Both the position numbers and the translations under genes were made by a program. This document shows positions 22,625-40,067 of a stretch of DNA of 64,000 bases, in pieces; positions within the stretch are counted from its first letter, which is position 1, and the number at the start of each line of letters is the position of its first letter. Location: contig NC_081819.1 of NCBI RefSeq assembly GCF_030704535.1, positions 22,044,001 to 22,108,000 on the forward strand, read 5' to 3'. Below the pieces are notes generated by a model. It was not told the origin of the DNA, ran no database searches, and was given only the letters and a program-made list of their open reading frames with translations. This stretch comes from Vitis vinifera. Taxonomy: Eukaryota > Streptophyta > Magnoliopsida > Vitales > Vitaceae.

Positions 22625-24932
22625 ATGGAGATGTGCAAAAGCCCCCTCACAACTCAAGTAAAGCCCTAAACTTCTTTTATTTTCTCTTCATTTTCTCACA
22701 TTTTTCCTTCACATTCTTACTGTCCAAACACACCACCACCCAACAGATACAGTTCATATGGTTGAAACCCATAAAAAAAAAATTGCTAATCTCACACAAC
22801 CCATTGTTTCTTTTTACTGTTTTCAGGTAGTTTCAGTGTTAGTTGCGGTGGTTTTGTTGCTGAGTGTAAGCAGAGGTGAGTGCAGAAAAGGAAGAATTTT
22901 GGAGGCTTTGGAGTATTCAGCCATAAGTTGCAGAGCACACAGCGCTTCATTGGTGGATTTCGGAGGAGTTGGTGACGGGCAAACGTTGAACACGAAGGCG
23001 TTTCAAGATGCAGTGAGTGAGTTGAGCAAGTATGGATCGGAGGGCGGAGCTCAGCTGTATGTTCCTGCCGGAAAATGGTTAACCGGCAGCTTCAGCCTCA
23101 CCAGCCACTTCACTCTCTTTCTCCATAGAGATGCTGTTCTTCTTGCTTCTCAAGTCTCTCACCTCCACTTCCTTTTTTGATTTATTTATTTATTTTTATT
23201 CTTTATATTTTCCTTTTTAGATTTTTGTTATGGGTGAATAAAAATTGGCAATTGTGAATTAATCAACTGGTGTAGGATATAAGCCAATGGCCGGTGATCA
23301 AACCATTGCCATCGTACGGTCGAGGACGAGACGCAGCAGCAGGAAGATACACCAGTCTCATATTCGGCACAAACCTCACTGATGTCATTATTACTGGTAA
23401 TTAACGTAATTTTAAAAATAAAATATTGGATTTTTTTCTTTTTTTGTTAATATTAATTATAACTAAAGTGGGGCCCACGTGGTATCAGGTGACAATGGGA
23501 CAATCGACGGCCAGGGTGGTCTGTGGTGGCAGCGATTCCACGGGGGCAAACTCAAGTACACCCGGCCGTACCTGATCGAGCTCATGTACTCTGCTGATAT
23601 TCAGATTTCTAATCTGACGCTCCTCAACTCGCCTTCATGGAACGTTCATCCTGTCTACAGCAGGTGATCATTTCCCATGACTCACCCTTTTGCTTTTCCA
23701 GTTATAATGTTATTCCATCCCGCAGCTCATCTGCATCAAGTTTCAAGCTTCCTCACTGAACTGTCCACGTGGCAAACTTGAGTTGGTTCGATGAGTAATT
23801 TTATTTATTTTTTATTGCAGAAATATTCTTATTCAAGGTATTACGATCCTTGCGCCTGTAAGATCACCAAACACCGATGGAATCAATCCAGGTTCGTCCA
23901 TTGCCTGATCTTAAATTCACAGCCGCAGGATCAGATGACTTTAACATCAAACTATTAGTACCAATGAACCAACCCGTTAGCCATTTGATTAGCTGACTTC
24001 CAATTTTCAAACCATCGAAGGGCTTAACATAACGTGTTACCCATTTGATTAGATGACTTCAAACCATCCAAGGATCAAATGTTGTCTAAACCCGATTAGA
24101 CCTTTTCCCAATCCATCAATCCCGAAATTACCCGGCCCATTCAGTCTGACCGCTAAACCTGATTGGTGGCTAGGATCATTCTAACTTAAAATTTGATTCT
24201 ATTTTGATTTCACATTCAGATTCTTGCACAAACACAAGGATTGAAGACTGCTACATTGTATCTGGAGATGACTGCGTGGCAGTTAAAAGCGGTTGGGATG
24301 AGTATGGCATAGCTTACGGTATGCCCACAAAACAGTTGGTGATCAGACGGCTCACATGCATTTCACCCTACAGTGCTGTGATTGCATTAGGGAGTGAGAT
24401 GTCGGGTGGGATCCAAGACGTCAGGGCCGAAGACATTGTGGCCATCAATTCGGAATCTGGGATCAGGATCAAGACTGGCATAGGGAGAGGAGGCTATGTG
24501 AAAGACATATATGTAAGAGGAATGACTATGAAGACTATGAAATGGGCCTTCTGGATGACTGGGAACTATGGGTCTCATGCAGACAATCACTATGACCCAA
24601 AGGCATTTCCAGTGATTCAAGGAATCAATTACAGAGACATGGTGGCTGAGAATGTGTCAATGGCAGCTAGACTAGAGGGAATTCCCAGTGACCCATTCAC
24701 CGGAATCTGCATTTCTAACGTCACAATTCATTTAGCCGCAAAAGCGAAGAAAGTACCTTGGACATGCACTGATGTTGAGGGGATCTCAAGCGGCGTCACG
24801 CCTACACCATGCAGCACGTTGCCTGATCAGGGTCCAGAGAAGACGTCTTTATGCAATTTTCCTGCAGAGAGTTTGCCAATAGATACAGTAGAGTTACAGA
24901 AGTGTTCTTACGGAATAAATTATTATCCGTGA
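22625..24932 (+). CDS. Polygalacturonase-like glycoside hydrolase family 28 protein
   Basis: Six exons join in frame: 22625-22657, 22827-23153, 23276-23396, 23489-23663, 23821-23891 and 24220-24932, giving 479 aa. The first exon is only 33 nt; using it produces a clear signal peptide (VVSVLVAVVLLLSVSRG), so the protein should enter the secretory pathway and act in the cell wall on pectin-type glycans. GH28 landmarks are NTDG (236-239), GDDC (258-261, the catalytic Asp pair) and RIK (325-327). The usual third motif G-H-G is replaced by GSE (300-302). As I recall, this is shared by a plant clade of 'probable polygalacturonases' whose activity is not well established. It converges with the MAP kinase gene, with stop codons 690 bp apart. 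Confidence 0.93.
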
Positions 24933-25619
24933 ATTTCTTCGATGTGTACCACAGTGATAACAATCTATGTACTTTTTTCATGTCATTTACCTTAAAGCAA
25001 AGAACTCAGTATTCTCTCTAAAATTCTATGCAAGGAGTCATGCCAAAGGATCAACCAAAGAAAAAGATTGTCAAGGCTTAAGTTCACAGAACCAATATTA
25101 CATATCATTACAAGTTCCATCACGAACAATGATGAGAAAAGATGATGGGATCAGTCTAGGAAACAGAAACAAATTGTTTGGAAATTATTCATGTCATACT
25201 AAATACTTCAAAACCTGGAAACATACGGGGAGCAATGATACAACTTTGCATTGCAGAATCTCTTCGCTGCAATTAGTTTCTAGCACTAAACTCTGCTCCT
25301 AGGCCAACTATGACACAAAGGAAGAAGATCCTGCACCAAGAAGAAAATGGAGTCTATGAATATTATGCTGAGAAACCCTGCAAATGGTTCTGCCTCAGCT
25401 TCTTCATCAGCCTTTGAATATTACGAGCACTGAAAGAAGAGAAATTAAGTGTGAGAGATCTTATGAGGACATGTTCTAAGTAAAATCCCACTATCTCCAA
25501 AGCATGATTCACCATTTTTTTTTCTAGGGAGATTATGATGGTTTCATATATAGCATTCTTGGAAATCATAGCCATGGCCTACCTTTTCTAGTGTTTACAA
25601 CAACATGATCACATACTTC
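24933..25619. other. Convergent 3' regions of the GH28 and MAP kinase genes
   Basis: No additional gene recognised. It presumably contains both 3'UTRs. Small open frames here lack any family signature. Confidence 0.5.
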
Positions 25620-30197
<4,578 letters not shown>

Positions 30198-30239
30198 AGA
30201 CATGTCCGAGAAAATCGACCCCTAATTCCACTCACAAAA

Positions 30240-31480
30240 CCCGAAACGAGAACGACTCAAGAAGGATTAGCCCCTAATAGCAGAGCCACTCCCAATTTGG
30301 CGTAAAAGCCAAGTCCGTGGAGACCTTGGAACCACAGCTGCTCGGCCTTTTTGACATTTCTTGGCCTTTTTCTAGAGAGAGAAAGGACTGTAGAGGAAAA
30401 GATTTTATATGAATTTCCAGTGTGAAAGCGTGAACTTTAATGGAGAGGGCTTTTGAACTGGAAGTAGTTGGTTGAAAACCGTGAAGAAATGGACTTTCCC
30501 CTGTTTTTTTTTACAATTTTAAGATTTTATTTCGATTTTTAAGAATTCGAATACTCTTTTTTAAGTTTAACAACATGTTTTTTTATTAATTACATTAAAA
30601 AATATATAACTTTAAAAAATTTATAAGATATAATTTGATATAGATATATATATATATAAGAAATTATTTAATATTTAATAAAAAAAATTATAATATCAAT
30701 TTTTTTTTTTTAATTATTGCTTTAGCTTCAACTCTAATTTTTAACAATTTATTATTTAACCTTTTTTTTTTCCTTTTTGTGAATTAGGTATGGGGATTCA
30801 TTGTGGATGATTGACGTTTCAATTTCATGCAATAAAAGTCCTAAGAGTGTTGTCTGCTCTATCAATTTGGTCATATGATTCATGGGCCCACATTAAGAAA
30901 TTTGGGCCACGAGCAGCCAATGATTCTAGTCTAAGATTGTGTGGTCAATGAGAAATTTGTAGCCGTGTTGCAGACTTTGACGAGAGGTTTAAGCTACCGT
31001 TTGGCACAAGGGAATTGCTAAGAAAATGAGGAGGAATCGATGTAAGACGAGTTTAAATGTTTGGAAAGTCTCGTCTCTTTATTCCTTGATTCATGAACAA
31101 AATAGCAAGTCGTTGTCAATTTTAATACATGCTTTTTAGTTCTTTTTTCTGTATAATTTTCAACAATTTAACTCCTCTTTTTTTCTTTTATATTCTCACA
31201 TTTTTTTTAACACTTTTGAGTGGATCTAAATTTGACCATTGAACTAAAAATATCAAAATAAATAAATAAATAAAAAGAGAGAAAAACTTGAAGGACATGT
31301 TTTGATTGTAAAAATAAAAATAATAAAAAATCATTTTCTTATGTTTGATTTTATTATATAAAAAATTAAATATAATTAAAATTTTATATATTTTAAAATT
31401 ATTTAATCTTTATATGAATTTAAAAAAACATATCAAAATAATTTATTAACTTTAAATTTATTTTTTTATTTTTTTTCCTT

Positions 31481-31550
<70 letters not shown>

Positions 31551-32740
31551 AGATAATCAAAGTGTAACAAAGAAACGAAAAAATCCTGAAACTATAGAAT
31601 AAAATAATAAAGATGAAATCATATACATCATTGATTCTTCCTTTTCAACAAATACCAATTTTTTGTTTTTGAATAAATACCGATTAAGTATTGCAAAGGA
31701 CACAAACCAACAAACTTAAAAACAATAATGTAAGCAATTATTTAAGGAGTGAGGATGACGTCAAAGGCATGGGCCCCATGAGATTTAAATAAATGGGATG
31801 GACCGTTGAGAAGATAATATCCAGAGTTATGAGGTGGGACACTAGTGGGTGGTAGGGTACATTTAAGAACTTAATATTAATAGAATTTATTGTGAGCATA
31901 GAGGAGAATCTCAAGGGGTTCACAAATCACAAGAGTGGATGTAATTGTATTTGTTATGGAAGGCTATATTAATCACAAGACAAATTGAGCCGTGCATGAA
32001 AAGGAAGTCTCTTGGGGTCTGGTTTCAACTTTGAACCATTCCACAGCTGCTTGCAGCATTGATTGACTTCTCTCAGAGAGATGGCGTGCTATGAACAACT
32101 CGAGAATGTTATGATTCCAATTCAATATTATTTATTTCTATTTCAATGTTTAATAGAAATAAGAATATAAATAAATAAAAATTAATTTCTTTTTATTTTG
32201 AATAAACATTATTTAAAAATTTTCTTGTTGATTAAATATAAGATTTTAAAAAATAACATTTACTTAATGAATAAAATCATAAAAATATGAAGGCAAAATA
32301 ATAATTTTAAAATATTATACCATTTAATTCCACATCCCTAATTAACGAAGGGTATTGAAATCATTGTTTTCTTCATTTCCATTATCACTCATCACAATGT
32401 AAAAATAAATGAAACCAATCATGGCATTTACCAAATATCACCTTTCAACTTAACAGGAGCCCGAATCCTTAATTTAAAGAACCGAGCACTTACTCTATTC
32501 ATTCACCACACCCCCTAGAAAAGGCGATTCATTTGCATTCTCCAGAGGGCAATAAATGAAATTCATTCATTACATACACCCACTCGAGCATGGCAAATGC
32601 ATTCATTACATGCACCCACTCAAGAGCATAGGCAAATGCAGCAGCTGTGTCCAACATTTACTCAGCACAGGCAACATTACATGCCTGCATTTATCGCAGT
32701 TTAAGATCCCACAAAATAACAGCTATCTCAGAGTGAAATA
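30240..32740. other. Intergenic DNA upstream of the MAP kinase
   Basis: 30240-30480 is the likely 5'UTR/promoter (GAGAGAGAAAGG-type leader). The rest is AT-rich with no gene recognised; it includes an AT microsatellite (31483-31545) and, at 31295-31490, a copy of the MITE-like repeat family. Confidence 0.55.
31483..31545. repeat. (AT)n microsatellite, ~31 repeats
   Basis: An uninterrupted alternating TA tract of about 60 bp directly follows a TTTCTTTTAT boundary. Such long dinucleotide tracts are usually length-polymorphic. Confidence 0.95.
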
Positions 32741-33228
32741 GAAGTCATGCATCATGGGGCAAAGCTGCTTGATTGAATTTTCATAATATGCATTAGAGGA
32801 CGCATATAAGGGGAAAAAAAATGGGTGGGTGTGGGGGGTTGTGTGGTGTTAGAGATGAAGGAAGGAAGAAACACCTTGCATTTTCTAGTGCTTACCATGT
32901 CAGTTTGCGGGGCGGGAAGAAGAAACTTCCTCCCAGCTCCCAGATCGATCTGATAAAAAAATGTCAACATAGTTAGTAGGATCATTTGATCTGAGGACAA
33001 CCACATACACAAAGTAAAAAAGAAACAAAACCCTCTTGCAAATAGTACAAACCCTTTCATATATCATTAACATTACATTATAGGACACCATCCATGTATA
33101 TACCAGTACAGAACTAGCATAATACAGCTTACAGGTTACAATGCATCGTACACAAGAATAAAATACCAATAAGATAACAGAAAACCCCATACCTAAACCC
33201 GTTTGTGTATATATGATAGATTGTATCT

Positions 33229-34281
33229 TCATCGGGGTGATCTCAAAATTCGTGCCTGTGTGTTATCCTCGTGCATCGGACTTACTCTTAGATTACAGAG
33301 CAATGCATCACGACCAGTTAAAACCATCTGGAAGAAGCCATCCACATCCTTGGTAAGGAGATCTAGGCCTTCTGACAGTTTCTCCACACTCTTTCCTAAA
33401 TCTGAAACAGAATTTTGGAACGTGCCATCTTCAGCAGGGCCTACACCATCCTGGACCATGGGATACAATTTATTGATACTTGTATCAACTGCTTCCAACT
33501 CTTTCAATACTGTAACTCTTCCACTGGAAAATGTATTTCTAATTTCTACATTTACATAAGACTGCAAATCGGTAAAAGCTTCAGACCACAGGAATGTGTC
33601 AGCAACATGCAAATCTATCAACTTATTGGCAGATCCGGTGAAGGCAGCAGCAAAGACACTACAGACAAATACAGTGCCCACCCTAACTCCATACATGGCA
33701 CGCATCAAGACTTTTCCCTTAGCTGAATTTTTAATCTTGGGGAGATTAATTGATTCAGCAAGACTGTCCAAGATGGTCAAACAGTTCTGAAGTTTGGGGT
33801 TCTTTGAACCAATATGCTGCCTCCAACTGTCAAGTGAAGAACGGGCTCGCACAAGCTGCTTCGGGGAAGCAGTATCCAAATTGCGCAAGACACACTGGAG
33901 CAAAAGATGACCTTGGTTGAGCCGTGAGAGCTCAGAGCTCAAAGCAATGCAAATATCAAGCAATTTCACACTGTTGTCCAGGTACACATCTATCCATTTA
34001 TCATCCCAGTCACATACAGGGAGTTCAAGATCGGTAATAAGAATTTTTATGTCTTTATGGATTTCACAAAGCAACTCCATTGCTAATTTCATCCATGAAC
34101 AGCTAAGCACATCTTCCGTGCCTTTTGGCTTAAGCTTTCTCAGCCTCTCTGCCAAGGTGTTCTCGAAATCGTTTAACAGACTGAGAAGCCTTGGAGAGAG
34201 ATAAGACCCCTTGGGTAATATCATGCGGAAAGGATTCCCAAAAGGGAAGGAAGGTCGGTGTGGTTCTTGGGGACGACTCAT
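33229..34281 (-). CDS. BPS1: BYPASS1-type protein
   Basis: A single coding exon of 351 codons (350 aa) starts at ATG 34281 (MSRPQEPHRPSFPFGNPFRM), the start conserved in the BPS1 family; an in-frame ATG 33 nt upstream lies across a predicted splice acceptor and is rejected. Signature stretches are SWMKLAMELLCEIHKDIK, LPVCDWDDKWIDVYLDNSVK, NSAKGKVLMRAMYGV and GRDALLCNLR. BYPASS1 in Arabidopsis represses a root-derived mobile compound that arrests shoot growth; its biochemical activity is unknown. Length is normal (Arabidopsis BPS1 about 349 aa). A central hydrophobic stretch (GTVFVCSVFAAAFTG) may associate with membranes. Coding integrity looks complete. Confidence 0.93.
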   Translation of the reverse strand: MSRPQEPHRPSFPFGNPFRMILPKGSYLSPRLLSLLNDFENTLAERLRKLKPKGTEDVLSCSWMKLAMELLCEIHKDIKILITDLELPVCDWDDKWIDVYLDNSVKLLDICIALSSELSRLNQGHLLLQCVLRNLDTASPKQLVRARSSLDSWRQHIGSKNPKLQNCLTILDSLAESINLPKIKNSAKGKVLMRAMYGVRVGTVFVCSVFAAAFTGSANKLIDLHVADTFLWSEAFTDLQSYVNVEIRNTFSSGRVTVLKELEAVDTSINKLYPMVQDGVGPAEDGTFQNSVSDLGKSVEKLSEGLDLLTKDVDGFFQMVLTGRDALLCNLRVSPMHEDNTQARILRSPR

Positions 34282-35600
34282 TTTGATTAACTGCAGTGGT
34301 ATAAAACAACACAATTTTAAATCACATCAGTATAGGGAAACCATTTTCTGAGTCATTAGGGACAGATAAATTTGCAGTGGTGCTGTTTTGTAAACCCCCT
34401 ACCATCACTTAAAATCCAAAAACACCAAAATAATAATTCCCCACCACGTCAGAAATAACCATTTACAAACTCAATGATGTAATTAAGAGGCCATTGTGAA
34501 AGTCTTTTTAAGATTGGTTTTTTCGAATTCAAGTATATACAAAATTGTTTCCCAATATATGCATTCAGCAGCAGGAATTTAGGATTAGCTTCAGAAAACC
34601 CTACACTGCAATCTTGAATTTAATAAAATATACACTGAAAATAATAATCATGTGCTCTTGACTCCACAGATGAATGAACAATGATATTATCACTTACATA
34701 AGAATGATTTCAAAAACTATAGCCAGTTGCTGAAAATATGGGCAGAAAAAGAAAATACGGTTCTCAAAATCTTAAAATTTAAAATTTTCTACATTTAGGA
34801 TCCGGGAATGAAAAAGACTACCTAGCTTACATGATCAGATGAGTTGTTCATCTTTTGAACAACAAAAGATCAAAAACCATATATTTTGTGGCAACCCAAA
34901 GTTTTTGTGCACTTCTGATACAGCTCTCATCAACAAATTAACCAAGAAAACACCATTTAAATAACTCAGATATAAAAAAAAAGGGAAATAAAAATCATAT
35001 CTTCAAATCACCGATTTTTCACCACAAACGTCTAAGGAAAACAAGCGGCCGCTCAAATAACCCTCCTATCTACGTTACGAATCCAGATCTCATCCCGAAA
35101 CAACAAGATCCAAAACTTTCTTTCCTTTTCTTCCATTTCTCACCGACAAAACAGAACTCAAACAAAACTCAACAAATCAAAAGCATCAGGTATACCTCAC
35201 AGACCGAAAAAACAACCACATAGAAACCTAAACAATCAAATTCAACAAAAGACCATAAACAAATAGAAAAAAAAATTAGCAAATCGGATTATATTCGAAC
35301 CAAACCACTCACCTAATCGTTAGATCTTTAGATCAGCAACCGATTTACAAGAAAAGGAAACAAACTGCACAGATCCACAGATAAAACAACCCTAACCCTA
35401 ACCCTACCTCTACCTTCCAAAAATCCACACAAAAAATGGATCTAACGAAAAGCGAAGAAAAATTGAACGAAGAATCTTACCAGATGAAGTAGTGATTAAG
35501 ATCGGAATTTTGAAGAGAAGTTTCAGAGAAGCGGGTAGATAGACAGCCTTCGTTGAAATCTTCTAAACGTGTGACTGTGAAGCTTCCTTCCTGTAGGTAA
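34282..35600 (-). promoter_or_regulatory. 5'UTR intron and leader of the BPS1 gene
   Basis: A splice acceptor (CTGCAG ending at 34291) sits 9 bp before the ATG, and a donor (CTG|GTAAGA at 35480) lies 1.19 kb upstream, so a 5'UTR intron at 34291-35480 is likely. The intervening DNA has no coding signal. Near its 5' end is a telomere-like AACCCTAACCCTAACCCT run (35388-35405), the telo-box type often found in leaders of plant growth-related genes. The first non-coding exon would be around 35481-35590. RNA evidence is lacking. Confidence 0.65.
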
Positions 35601-37965
35601 AGAGGAGGAAGTTGATGTGGTGACCTGTGGTTTTATGGAAAGTCGGTGATGGGAGGACACGTGTGAGAAGATGAATGGGGCGACGGGATGGATGGATTGA
35701 GTTGGCGCGGTGGCTTATTATATTAGTATGGGTCGGCGGACAGTGAATGCCGACTTGGTGCATAGAAGTATAATGTATTTGTGACACTAAGTCAATAATG
35801 TGTGCCCGCTTTATGGTCGAGAATTGTGGGGAAATATCTAGTAAAAGTCGGTGTAAGGACGAGGCGTGTGCTATCCGTCCGATCAGATTTACGAATCACG
35901 AGGCTGTGTCACACGTATTAACTTCAAAAATAAAATAAAAAGCTATCTCTTACTTTTTTTTAAGTTTCTTGTAGTTTAAGAAAATTGAATATTTTAAAAA
36001 AATGTAAATTTCAAATTATTTTTCATTTTTTTATTTGTTATGTTTTAGTTTTAATGAAAATTTACTTTAAATAAATATATTAAAAGCTGTTATTATATTT
36101 AAAAAGAGTTCCAATAAATTAATTTAAATGTGTTGATACATGACTAATTATATTTTTTTTTTATTAGCTTCTTCCGAGCGAACAGCAAGCATACCTACAA
36201 GAAGGTGTGTTTGGATGGTATTTTTGAATAAGTCTCTCTAAAACTGAAATTAGTTTTTTTTTAAAACGAGTTATGGCTTTTTTAGGGAGCTTAGTTTGTA
36301 GTTAATGCTTAATGGTCTTTTATTTTAATAGGGTTGTAATATTTTATGTGTTTATTTAATACTTAAAATATTAATAATTAACCTTACGTATAACAATTTT
36401 TTTATTTGAATTTATCCATTTATATTGATGATTACTCATAATATAATATAATAGTTCAATTTTTGCATAATGAATATGAACACTGCCCAAACAATCCTTT
36501 GTCCATTTGATATTTGGATAAGAAATAGATTTATACCCGAATTCATAAAATGGGTTTAAAGATGTGATAATGTTATAATTAATTTTGGACAAATTTTTAT
36601 ATTTTTACTTTATTTAGGAGATAAAATCGGAGGTAAATATGTAATTTCTTAAAAGATAATATTTAGTATTGCAAAAATAAAAAAAGTATTATTAAATTAA
36701 AAAATAAATTATTATATAAATTTAAATAGAGTAATGAACAAAATTTTAAATTTTTTATTAATCATTTTTAAACATAAAAAAAATTTTAAGATATTATTCC
36801 AAATTTGTATTCAAATTAAAAAAGTGTTTGTGACTAAATGTAATATTCATTTCACTTTAATTATTATTATTATTATTATTATTATAAACAATAAAGTGAT
36901 TGATGATACATAATATAAAATTTTAAAAATAAATAAATATTTATGGAAAGTTTATCGGCTTATTGATGATAATCATAAAGTAAAAGCTTTATTGGGGGGC
37001 CATGGCCTTTTTTATAAAGCAGAAAAGGACCGTTACGTGAGCAGTTCTCGCTAGGCTGCACAAGGTTTTCGTATGATACAAGATGTAGGATTGTTGACCG
37101 TTGACATTGCCTACCTTCATTTTCATTTTTATTTTTATTTCACCTTATTTTTAAAAAAATAAAATAAAAATAATGTTCATTAATATCTTAAAATTTTACT
37201 TTAGAAATTTAAATTCAATGAATTATTATTACAAATTATGATTAATTTATTTTAAATATTATTATTATCACTTAGACTATGGTTTGTCTTAAATTTAAAT
37301 AGATTTTAGTAGTGTTTTCATTAGAAATTTTAGTAGTATTTTTTTTATAATGTGTAATATTATAAAATAAATAACTTTTTAAATAAAAAAAAATCACCTC
37401 GATTATGTTTTATTATTGAAAAGAAACAATTTAAGGAAAAAATAAATTAAAGAAAAGGAAAAAAAAAACAAACAAGAAAAATGATTTTCTCATTTTGTTG
37501 GTTTATGTGAAAATTACAAAAAAAAAATGGAATATAGTTGAAATTAGTTAAAAATTTATATATTTTCAATTATTTAATATTTATATAAAAAAAGAAAAAA
37601 CAAATAAAATATGTTGAAAAAAATATATAAACATATTTTTTTATCCTATTAAATTGTATTTAGAGTTAAATTAAATTAAGTTCTAAAAAAAAACACCAAT
37701 ATTGTTTGATTGACGAGATTGGATAGGATATAATATCTATATCTTAAAATATTATATCTCATTAGATATAAAATGAGTATTTTAATATATCTTATTAAAT
37801 AGGAAATATATCCTTTATGCATTATTTTTTTAATGAAATATAATATTTTAATATATGATTTTCAATAAGATATGATATGCTAAGATATGATCTTTAATGA
37901 AATGTGATATCCTAAAAATATAATTTTCAATGATATGTGATATCCTTAAATATTATATTCAAAGA

Positions 37966-38021
<56 letters not shown>

Positions 38022-38270
38022 GATCAAGTGATAAGATTTTTGGATAGTAAATCCATAGAGAAACCTAGGAAACTACAACTTCATATGATTCTCTCTACAT
38101 ATATTATATTACATTATAATATTTTATCATTAAACATAAAATAGGATGATTAGGAGAATTTATCCCATCTCATCAACCAAATATAGTTTGATGTTATCTT
38201 AAACCAAATAAGATCATATCCGATATTAAAAAGAGTCATCGTTATTTTTCTCTTTCCTATTATCATTTCC
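35600..38270. other. AT-rich intergenic DNA
   Basis: No gene recognised. Contains an (ATT)n run near 36860-36885, a MITE-family copy near 37475-37640 and an (AT)n tract at 37972-38014. Two ATATCTTA/ATATGATAT-rich patches near 37730-37950 form a degenerate local repeat. Confidence 0.55.
37972..38014. repeat. (AT)n microsatellite
   Basis: About 21 alternating TA units following ATATTTTATATATAT. Confidence 0.95.
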
Positions 38271-38277
38271 ACTTTGG

Positions 38278-38534
38278 CTATGTTTGGTTCCAAAATATAC
38301 CTCAAAAAAAAAAAAAAATGATCTCATATTTCATTTACCACAAAAGAAAAAAAAATTCATATATAACTAAAACTAATTAAAAAATTATATATTTTTAAGT
38401 TATTTAAAGTTAAATGAATTTTAAAAGACACATAAAAATAATTAGTTAATTTTAATTATATTTTTCATTTTTCGTCTATTTTTCCACCTTTATTTTCTTT
38501 CCGTTGGATTCTCACAAACAAAAACCAAACATAG
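38278..38534. mobile_element. MITE with perfect 12-bp terminal inverted repeats
   Basis: The element begins CTATGTTTGGTT (38278-38289) and ends AACCAAACATAG (38523-38534), exact reverse complements 257 bp apart. The AT-rich interior is non-coding and shares the words ACTAATTAAAAAATTATATA and AATTAGTTAATTTTAA with copies at 18.8, 31.3 and 37.5 kb. A target-site duplication is not clear. This is the form of a non-autonomous DNA transposon; the superfamily cannot be named from the ends alone. Confidence 0.75.
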
Positions 38535-40067
38535 GATCAATCTACCATCCAAAAAAGAAAAAAGAAAAAAAAAAACAACCCATGAATTTGAGATGTAGAT
38601 GGGTCATGATGGCAAGTCCTCACCCACCCAAAATAAATGAACCAAAAAATTCAATCATCTCTCAAAACAATGCCTACTTGACAGTCTTTTTACACATGGG
38701 GCTTGGTTACCTGAGAGAAGGGCAAGGCATCATCGCCTTTCCCCCACTCTCCTATTTCTTTAGATTTTGGCTCAACATATGATTATTTATCCACAAAGGG
38801 ACCCAACACAACAAACACATGGGCAGGTCCTAAAAACCACATCCCACCACCCCATATGCAACAAAATCAAACAACTTAGCCAGCCTGGGGATCTTTGAAA
38901 ACCTCTTCCCTCCCCACTCTTTCTTCTAAAGCCCTTTTCTTTTTCCTTTTCTTTTGGGGTTGGACAGCATCCATCACATGGATGCAGGCTTCTTCACACT
39001 ACAGAAACCGATGAATGTGTCAGCTCTTCAATGCTTTTCCTCAATTGAAAACTCCAACAAGGACATCTCCTCTTTAAAATAAAGATAAAAAAATTCTGAC
39101 AGAGAGATGGAAGAAGAAGTAAAGCCTAAAACCCAGTCAACTGAGATAATAAGGGTTTAGGAAATCCTCAAGCAAACACAATAGAATATGTGTAAACTAC
39201 TAGCCAAAATGAACTCAGAAAGAGATGGGTATCAGAAGTTTGAACGGTTGCATATTTCCATTTGCAGGGGCGGCACATAGTCTATGTATAACTGACCAGT
39301 TCAATGGAGCTTGACAAATTCACATCCGATCACGAGAGCATAGAATTAGGTGCAGCAACAGACAAAAGGATGAGCCGGAAACAGCGGGTGGAGGATCCTA
39401 GACAAAAATATGTTCTGGCATTGATGGGGGAATTCGAAACCATGGACCCATTTCCAGGATAGATATGGATGAAGGGTTGGGGGGTCCAGCAGGACAAGAG
39501 AAACAATAGAATGTAAGGACTTCAACCTAACAGAATTAGCTGGTGAAGTGGGTCCATTTGTCATAACCATCCAATTCTGGAGTTGGCAGAGACGCAGATG
39601 GGTTCTAAGTGCTTCTATCAGAGTAGCTGGTGTGTGGGGTTACTGCCCATGGTTATCGGATTTGCAGCGCTGGCAGTGAATGAAACTGAAGGTAGGGAAA
39701 GCTCAGTAACTGGTTATCAGACAAACATGGAAGAAAGAAACAAAGAAACAAACAAAGAAAGAAAACATGTTTTATGCAATGCAAATTGGATTTTGTTCAA
39801 CAATCAGAGGACATAAATGGGTTATAAATGAATCCTATAAGAACGATGATTGAATCCTTTGTATACAAATGCATCCCAATTTGAAGCAGGGTATGTCTGA
39901 AAAAATATGTAATCAACTAAGCACATTGTGAACAGAAAAGATCAATGTTTTCTCTGAATTGAAGGGAAAGCGAAAATAAACTAACTTTGGAACTAGTAGG
40001 AAGAAAGAATTGACAGAAAAAAAGTTGGAGAAGCTTGAACTTTTAGTCACCTAATCTATCAATGGTG
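38535..40067. other. Intergenic DNA and probable 3' region of the receptor-like kinase
   Basis: Less AT-rich than other spacers, but the open frames at 38504-38782, 39346-39570 and 39583-39816 show no recognisable domain or splice context. The last few hundred bases before 40068 are presumably the 3'UTR of the kinase gene. Confidence 0.45.

Noticed and set aside
33203-34204. Plus-strand open frames over the BPS1 gene
   Set aside because: Shadows of the conserved minus-strand BPS1 coding exon.
38504-38782. 92-codon plus-strand frame
   Set aside because: It begins inside the right end of the MITE and a poly-A/Lys run; composition is not protein-like and no family is recognised.
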